Assembly (NCBI GenBank): GCA_014825775.1
Contig: MVAQ01000074.1
Span: 23,905-87,904 of the forward strand
From: Krasilnikovozyma curviuscula
Lineage: Eukaryota; Basidiomycota; Tremellomycetes; Cystofilobasidiales; Mrakiaceae
Length of the DNA: 64,000 nucleotides
Direction of reading: 5' to 3'
The notes beneath the pieces were generated by a model. That model saw nothing but the letters and a program-made list of their open reading frames with translations, did no database searches and was not told where the DNA came from. Both the position numbers and the translations under genes were made by a program. Positions 57,889 to 64,000 of this stretch are shown here, piece after piece. Within the stretch, counting starts at the first letter, position 1. Each line of letters starts with the position of its first letter.

Positions 57889-59542
57889 TTAAGCAAAGAC
57901 GACGAAAGCAGCGGCGGCAACGAGCGCAGCAACGAAACCACCAGCAATATTCTTTTCTCCGGCAGAGGCCTTTGAAGCAGACGCAGAGGCAGCGGCACCT
58001 GAAGAAGAAGCAGCCTTGGAGGCAGAGGCAGCGGCAGAGGAAGCTTTGGAGGAGGCAGACTATATACATCGTGATGAGTCAGTCAAGGCGTCGACTAGAA
58101 GACAAAGAAGAATAGTGGTAGGAGAACACCTACGGTGGATGAACCGCCGACGATAATTCCTGCCGCAGTCGTGCTCGAACTAGTTCCGGTGACGGTGCCT
58201 GAAGCAGTGACGCCGGTGGAAGCTCCGGTGGTAGCAGCGGCAGTGCTGGAGATGCGAGAAGAGGACATTTAGTTAGCTAGGGCGACAGCCGTGGAGTGCA
58301 ATGGAAGAGGCAACTTACGCTCCGGTGGCTGTGATGGCACAGATTGAGAAGAAGGGAGGTACATTAAGATCAGTAGGGAAGTCCAGTTCCAGGACACGCT
58401 GTGTGACAGATACTTACGAGCAACATAGGTAGCCTGGCCAGTTGGAGATGGGAGTGGGAGGGTGGCACTTGGGGTGGAAGTGTACTGTAAGAGAGTAGCA
58501 GCACCAATCGATTAGAACGCACGCGATTTTCGCACAAGAAGCGAAGAGCAATGCACGTACATTGCTGTTCACACAAGCACTCAAAAGAGTGTTGTAGTCA
58601 GTGAGCTCAGTGACACCCGTGTTGCCGTTGTTGGTGTTGCTGTAACCGAATAAAATCCTATCAGCTGCGAAATGAGCTGACGAGAGGGGGAATGACATAC
58701 CAAGAACCGCAGTTGTAGATTCCTTGCAAGTACGACTCAGCACACTGGCAGGCGACATCACTGGTATCACAGGGAGTGACGGAGGAACACTAGTGGAAGG
58801 AGGGAGGCATTGATGATTCTCAGTTGAGGGAGGTGTGTCTTCTTCCGAGACAGGAAGCTTACCTCAAAATAACAGGACTGGATGGCAGCTGGGCAAGAAG
58901 TAGCAGAAGTGCTAAGAACCGAGTAACATCTATCAGTCAGTTAGAGCTTGAACGGCTTCCCAGATGGGATACTCACGCTAATGAAGAGCCGACAGTAGCA
59001 GCGTCGTTGCTGTTCAAGCAAGAGGCACAGGTGGAGATGTCACTTGGAAGGGCCTTGTTATTGGAGAAAGAAAGTTTGGGAGTCACCGAACAAAGAAATT
59101 AAAACACGTCAGCTCCGAATAGTACAAGAGAACAACAGCCCAACAATGGGAGGGCAAGACGGAAAGGGGGTGTAAGGAAACGTACGGTACAGAAGCAAGC
59201 GGCCAAGTCAATGTCAGCAGTGTACTCTGAGTTACAGAGAGTAGCAACCTCAATGCTGTAAAACACGTTTTGGGAGGAAACGGCGGGGTGGGCGTGAGTA
59301 ACGCATACAGAGAAATCCAACGAAAGGAAGGCGAGGTGCTCACGTCAAAGAGCACGAGCTGGTGCAAGCAGAAGGGATCTCAGAGGCCGTTGGGATGACC
59401 TGCGAGAGAAAGGGAGCAGAGGCACATCGAGTCAGAAGGCGGCCAAGGCGAAGACGGCGAACGAGGGGATTTGCAGACGTACCTGAGCAGACACGGCAGA
59501 GGCACCGAGGACGGCGAGAGTGAGGAGGGTAGAGGTGAGCAT
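57889..59542 (-). CDS. Cys-rich secreted protein with GPI-type anchor
   Basis: Eleven exons: 59542..59483, 59399..59344, 59255..59186, 59053..58977, 58911..58863, 58789..58701, 58639..58561, 58484..58418, 58328..58319, 58245..58134 and 58059..57889 (279 residues). Exon 1 is exactly a signal peptide (MLTSTLLTLAVLGASAVSAQ). The next ~145 residues hold two Cys-rich repeats with the spacing CTSSC, C, CFC, CASC and then C, C, CSSVTPC, CQC, C, CNT, C, reminiscent of CFEM-like or other fungal surface domains, but not a clear CFEM. A Ser/Thr/Ala-rich stalk follows, ending in a small-residue site and a hydrophobic tail (GGFVAALVAAAAFVVFA), typical of GPI anchoring. Likely cell-wall or plasma-membrane surface protein. 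Exon 9 is 10 nt. Confidence 0.85.
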
Positions 59543-60360
59543 GGCTGGGAAGACGGGGTCCAAAGGAGTGTGGGAGAGACGGATACGTTCTGGGTCGAGC
59601 AGAAGCAGGGCTGGTGGTTGGTGGTGGGAAGCAGAGGGGCGTGCAGATCTGTTTGTTTTATGGTTTTTTTTGTTGTGGGGGCAAAAACTCAAGACATTTT
59701 CGACGCGTCCAAGCCACTGCCATTGCACCCTGCGGCATTCCTCAAGGAGCGATGAGAAGATGCCTACTAGAAGATGTTGGTAGCTTTGTTTATCTTACCA
59801 GCATCGGCTTCAGCAAGAAGGGTGGATCTCCTGCTTGATTTCCTTGTTGTTTTCTCGCGGTGATCAGAGACGTGACTAACCTTGGACGCGTTACCTTCTC
59901 GCTCGTGCAAACTTTCGAAAGCCTTGGCTCGGCCACGACTCATCGCAGCGCGTCACTAGCACGCTAGTCTCGAAAGCTTGAGCCTCATCACAGACGAGAA
60001 TGGGTCAGCTTGTTTACCGTCGCTGTTCGGAACACTGTTTCGACGAGCTATTTCTACCCAGATGGAAGGGAAGTATCTATATACTACGCTTTATACGGTC
60101 GTCTTATACTGGAGGAAGGGATATAAAGAGAATGAAGAAGACCTTCATAAAAACTCTCTGCCATTTTGAGTCTGAGGCGTTCAAAACATACTCAAATGAC
60201 ATGACATTAAACACAAATCATTTCGGTTTCCCGCTGCCACCGACAGGAAAGGAGTAATGATGTCAAGTTCTAAAAAAGATTTATTTGATGAAAATAACAG
60301 ATGCAGCGCTGAAGGCCCAAAAGTGGACAAGAGTTGCTATTTCGTAGAGCCATTTTTTTT
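59543..60360. other. Gene-free stretch upstream of the surface-protein gene
   Basis: About 820 bp between the signal-peptide start (minus) and the stop of the next minus-strand gene. It should hold the promoter of the surface-protein gene. Plus-strand ORFs at 59471-59838 are antisense shadows of that gene's 5' end. ORFs at 59978-60257 have no supporting feature. Confidence 0.4.
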
Positions 60361-60637
60361 TTAATTCACCATCTTGACGCCAATCTCTCGTTCTAGAAGA
60401 CCACCGCCACCTTTTGAGAGACTCTCCTTCGCAAACTCGATGGACTCACGGCGCTATCAAGAAAAAGGAACATTATCAGTTATGGCTGAATGAAAGAGCA
60501 ATGGGCTGGCGCGTTCACTTCAACCAGGAGACGCTCGTGTTCAGTGAAGCTAGCCTTAAACTGGCAGTACTTGGTCATCTGGGCTCTGTTCGCCAAAGTT
60601 ATAAAGGTATAAGAACATAAACTTTGAAGTGAATGGA

Positions 60638-60691
<54 letters not shown>

Positions 60692-62019
60692 CATAGAAAT
60701 AGTCGCTCACTGAACACGCTTTGTGATCTCCGACAGGATATTCTCGAAACGATTCATGAATTCTGTCGCATAAATCATTTCCAAAAAATCAACAAGAGCC
60801 CAGTCGGGTCTACCAAGAGTGTTACTCATGTTACTCACCATCTCCGCTAGTCTCCCATTTCTCTAGTGGAACACTCCCGCTGCCATTTGGGAGCCATCTC
60901 TCCTTAATCTGAGCCAATCGGTCGCTGTAACGCTGCTCGAAGTCGTCAACGTCGTACTCTGAAAGCTGTGAGTTTGGGAAGGAGTGTCTGAGATTTGGAT
61001 TGGGGAGTTGCTACAGTGACAATAAGGATTCAGGGCAAGCGCTTATAGCCTGCCTCCACAGTTAGAGAAAAACAACTCACATCTCTGCCATTTGCACTGT
61101 ATTCTTTCTCCTCTTCAATTTCTTGGAATCTACTTCCATGGCCGTTGTTGTTGCTGTTGTGATACTCAACACCGCTGTCTGGATCTATACCTTTTTTGAA
61201 ACGATCAGCAAACTCAGATACCATAATTTCTTCATCTTGAACATCACCGCCTCCATTGTAGAACTCAGTATCTGTACCCTCGTAAACATGTTCATCACCA
61301 GATGTGTTTCTAAAAGCGATAGTGTCGCTGTTCGAGGTGTTTGGTTGGGAACAAAAACTCTGCTGAGGACGGCAGTATTGGTGGTAAACTCTCTTTACTT
61401 TCTCGACAGTAGGTGGATGAGCAACAGATCTTTGAGTGTTTTCCAACGGCGTGAACGATTCTCTTGGTGGAGTAGAGAGACGATGGCCAGCGGTGATGCT
61501 GCTAGTTGAGTGGTGATTAATACTCTGGTTGGAATCTTCACCACGGCTGGTGTCAGAGTTGACGGCTCCACTTTTTTCGTACTCAGAAAGGAGATTGATG
61601 TCTCTTCTGATCACGTCAGTCTTGCTTCTGGTGTTGTAAATCGTAGGAGGAGTTTGGAGTTCATTCTTCTTGGAGACTTGTTGATGAGCAGCTACGACGA
61701 AAGCTCTGCTGCTTCTCTGAATAATATTAGAAGATCCTCTCGGCTCACTACCAAGAGAGGATCTAATCAAGGGCTGAGAAGTGCCACCACCATCACCGAC
61801 GACGACAGCACCGGAGGAGACATCGACAGCGTTTGAATCACCCACAGACCCCTTCCCCTTCAATTCTTGGCTTCCTGATCCTCCTCTTTTTCTATCCATA
61901 CTGCCTTTGTATGAGTCTGTCTTCTTCAAAGGGAGAGCAGGAGGACCCATAGCAGCAGCAGGGCTTGATCTGAAATGCTTCGATGGCTTTGCCTTCGAAG
62001 GGTTGGTAGATGCGACCAT
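60361..62019 (-). CDS. Ecm11-like C-terminal domain protein (candidate)
   Basis: Exons 62019..61081, 61010..60839, 60762..60711, 60585..60519 and 60453..60361 (440 residues). The N-terminal 300 residues are polar and disordered (Ser, Asn, Thr, Gly). The last ~130 residues are ordered: RHSFPNSQLSEYDVDDFEQR, LAQIKERWLPNGSG, PLEKWETSGDEFMNRFENIL, then a helix with QMTKYCQFKASFTEHERLLV and RRESIEFAKESL, ending GGGGLLEREIGVKMVN. The W-E-x-x-G-D-x-F followed by a long helix with R..E..V..R recalls the Ecm11 C-terminal domain of meiotic synaptonemal-complex proteins. That assignment is from memory of the pattern and needs a profile search. The intron 60586-60710 contains a 49-nt homopolymer. Alternative splicing from a GTTCAG donor directly to the last exon also keeps frame. 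Confidence 0.6.
60641..60689. repeat. 49-nt A homopolymer (T on the gene's sense strand)
   Basis: An unbroken run of 49 A lies on the plus strand. It sits inside intron 3 of the Ecm11-like gene (60586-60710), so in the transcript it is a U run 20 nt after the donor. Without it the intron would be 76 nt, the normal size here. Homopolymers of this length are unstable and error-prone in sequencing. Confidence 0.85.
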
Positions 62020-62289
62020 GATGTTTGAACAGTTCTTGTTTCGAGAGGAGATTCAAGAAAGAGACGAGAAATGTCCAGGGTTTGATGGTGAATTGGGTTT
62101 AAATGAGATGGTTGCTGTTGAGGTTCAGCTCGTTGCGCGAAAGACACTCTTGCTCTTGAGAAACCCAACAACTTGGTTACAAATATCGATCAATCTACCT
62201 ATAGCTGCATACACCCTGGTACACTTTTTGATACTAAGCCCCAAGGTGGAATCTATTCTTTGAGTTGGTGACCCACACTCCTGCACCCT
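62020..62289. other. Promoter side of the Ecm11-like gene
   Basis: About 270 bp between the start of the Ecm11-like gene and the stop of gluconokinase, both minus strand. The plus ORF at 61781-62263 is antisense to the Ecm11-like N-terminus. Confidence 0.35.
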
Positions 62290-63786
62290 CTAAGCCTTCG
62301 ACACGCCGAGCTCCTTCGACAACACATCCCAAGCAGCAGCAATTTCTTGCTCCTGAGGCTGACCAATGTCAACCTTTGTGCACGAAAGATAAGTGAAGGG
62401 GGAAGAGATCAGTATCAGGGATTTGCATTGCTCGGCGCCGCCCGTCTTAGGCAGAAAAAAGCTTGAAACTCACCACCAAAACGCCAGCTTCTCCAACTGG
62501 ATCCTCCAGGGTTGCCAATTGAGAATACAGCATCTACACCCCACCGACACCACCCGAAAGGTAAACAAAGCAAACTTATATCAGTTTCTTTTTCTGGTGA
62601 AGCGCATCGACGGCACCCTGCAATTGGCACCAACAATAGACTTGTTGATATGCGATTCTTCTTCCACACCTTCTATCGTAGGATCAAAGCATCCAGGGTG
62701 CTCACGATGGGTACCAGAAAACGACTCACATCTTTTTTGAAGAAATGGCCCTTTCGAGCGCCGATTCGCCCCTCTAACACCTCCTTAGTACCTCGCAAGA
62801 AGATGAAGTAGGTGTCCACGCCTGTAGAGGGGTATTCTGCCGAGTCAATACCTCGCAAGATGGCACGGTATGTCTTTTTCAAACTATGGAAGGTGAACAA
62901 CAGAACGGGATGGCACAATTAGTACAGCACAGTAACACTTCCAGTACTTAGCCTTCACGCACCTACTACAAGCTACTACAGCACCTTGTCCGTTTTCTTG
63001 ACATACTCCGTACGCGGTCGATCTGATTTTGTTCAACCAGGGCAGACGATCTTCATCATTCAGAGGAATACCGTTCGACTGAAGCAACCATTATCAAAAT
63101 AATTAATTGGTCAATCAGTACGACTTCTGTAAGGTCTAGCGAAGACAACGGGTCTGGGTGCTCACCATTTTTTCGACGTTGGACTTCGGGTGCAGAGCGT
63201 CTCCGTCGATGTATGGCACACCGAGCTTATTGGCCATAGCTTCTGATATCGTGGATTTACCACAGCCAGATACGCCCTACATATACCAGAGAAGGCAGTC
63301 AGTGTCAATGGTGTAAGAACGCGTATCCAAGCCCCTTGAAGATTGTCGCTCTGACGTTTCTCCTCTCCCTCCCCCAACAGAAAGATATGGGCCCAACCAC
63401 CCCATTCTAAAGTCCCATCATACGGAGTTCGAGTATGAGACGAATGACGCTGAAAATCTCACCATGACATAGATCAAAGCAGGCTTCTTTTCAGTTCCGA
63501 TTTTCGCCTTTCGCTCAGCTGGAGGCTGCACGGCTTTTTCAGCTGGAGCTGTCGATGAAGCAGTGTGGATATCAGCACCTAAACAACATATAAAGATTGA
63601 ATATCAGCTCGAAGTCCTCCAAAGGAAGGGATGACGGAGGGTTGTGTTGCTGGCATTACCTGCTGGGTGGGGTGCCTCCTTGAGCGAGGGCTTGGTCGAC
63701 GATGACGATCCGACAGAGAGAGATCCGACGTAGAGAGCTGAGGAGAGGACGAACAAAGGGATAGACAGGGGAGAGCTGAATGCCAT
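62290..63786 (-). CDS. Gluconokinase with N-terminal hydrophobic leader
   Basis: Exons 63786..63660, 63578..63463, 63276..63166, 63078..62963, 62883..62730, 62533..62474 and 62373..62290 (255 residues). The kinase core carries the P-loop GVSGCGKST, then YIDGDALHPKSNVEKM, GIPLNDEDRLPWLNKI, VVACSSLKKTYRAILRG, YFIFLRGTKEVLEGRIGARK, HFFKKDMLYSQLATLEDP and an ending in WDVLSKELGVSKA. GntK phosphorylates D-gluconate to 6-phosphogluconate for the pentose phosphate route. Bacterial and most fungal forms start just before the P-loop; here ~75 extra residues come first, beginning with a signal-anchor-like helix (PLSIPLFVLSSALYVGSLSV). The CSS junction uses donor GTGCGT, fixed by frame. Intron 62534-62729 is long (196 nt). 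Confidence 0.9.
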
Positions 63787-64000
63787 CGTGAGAATATACA
63801 ATATAAACGGTGCGGTCGTCGAGAGGAGAAGAGCAGGGGGGTCGAGCGACCCTTTTTTTCCTGCGAATCGGAAACATGGACCGGACACCGTCGCGGTTCT
63901 GTCCTATTTGAATACCAGTCTGAATATTTATCTGGTACAATTTGAACATTATGAGATGGGTCTGCCCATCTCTGTTATGTATCTTTTCAGATGTTGAACC
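63787..64000. other. Upstream region of gluconokinase, window edge
   Basis: About 210 bp upstream of the gluconokinase start. The plus-strand ORF here (63788-63997) has no ATG at its 5' side that suggests a gene and is probably leader or promoter sequence. Confidence 0.35.

Noticed and set aside
59471..59838. Plus-strand ORFs upstream of the surface-protein gene
   Set aside because: They are antisense to the signal-peptide exon and its promoter and show no family signal.
60641..60689. Poly(A) run as the tail of a retroposed gene
   Set aside because: No intron-less gene copy or target-site duplication flanks it, and the surrounding bases fit an intron.
60480..60710. Minus ORF starting in the T run (poly-Phe)
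   Set aside because: The Phe run is just the homopolymer translated; only its 3' part (60519-60585) is a real exon.
61123..61836. Plus-strand ORFs of 108-128 codons
   Set aside because: They are antisense shadows of the Ecm11-like N-terminal exon.
1..64000. Biosynthetic cluster around the P450
   Set aside because: No synthase, cyclase, transporter or reductase sits beside it; neighbours are a DUF6534 protein and a chaperone.

Overview
The window is nuclear DNA from a fungus, most likely a basidiomycete yeast or relative. Genes are packed on both strands. Almost every coding region is cut by short introns, mostly 45-125 nt, with GTGAGT/GTAAGT-like donors and CAG/TAG acceptors. Several genes are fungus-specific: MDV1, GET2, YPT35, NEM1, a DUF6534 membrane protein and an Ap4A phosphorylase. 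I could not fix the genus. The intron density would fit Tremellomycetes such as Cystofilobasidiales, but that is an inference. I see no ribosomal RNA, convincing tRNA, CRISPR array, transposon or viral gene.

Layout. 1-5 kb: 3' part of an NIF/FCP1-like HAD protein (+), a 1.7 kb stretch with no gene, and a CCCH zinc-finger protein (-). 5.7-10.5 kb: an unrecognised basic protein (-), a small coiled-coil protein (-) and a Q-rich coiled-coil protein (+); the last two start 29 bp apart on opposite strands. 10.7-15.5 kb: a DUF6534 seven-helix protein and a cytochrome P450 (both -). 16.4-24.8 kb: a DnaJ-X chaperone (+), a TRF4-like poly(A) polymerase (-), an AlkB-GRF dioxygenase (-) and a small mitochondrial protein (+). 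25.4-35 kb: GET2 (-), VPS38/UVRAG (+), a mitoribosomal-like thioredoxin-fold protein (-) and MDV1 (-). 35.3-43.3 kb: a small tail-anchored protein (-), YPT35-like PX protein (-), anoctamin IST2 (+) and NEM1 (-). 44-51 kb: Ap4A phosphorylase (-), a 47-residue ORF (+), a multi-pass membrane protein (+) and GMP synthase (+). 51-64 kb: an OTU deubiquitinase, a DDB1-like WD/CPSF-A protein, a Cys-rich GPI-type surface protein, an Ecm11-like protein and gluconokinase (all -).

The genes do not form one pathway. A loose theme is membrane dynamics: GET2 for tail-anchored protein insertion, VPS38 and YPT35 for endosomes and vacuole contacts, IST2 for ER-plasma membrane contact, MDV1 for mitochondrial fission and NEM1 for nuclear-envelope lipid control. 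A second group is nucleic-acid maintenance: TRF4, AlkB-GRF, DDB1 and the Ecm11-like protein. Most of the window is ordinary housekeeping. The most unusual items are structural: two 10-nt microexons, a 49-nt homopolymer inside an intron, a stop-start overlapping upstream ORF, a 29-bp divergent gene pair, and accessory segments on conserved enzymes (a His-rich DnaJ tail and a hydrophobic leader on gluconokinase).

Exon coordinates were assigned by hand from splice consensus plus reading-frame continuity. Most models close perfectly in frame, but no transcript evidence was available.
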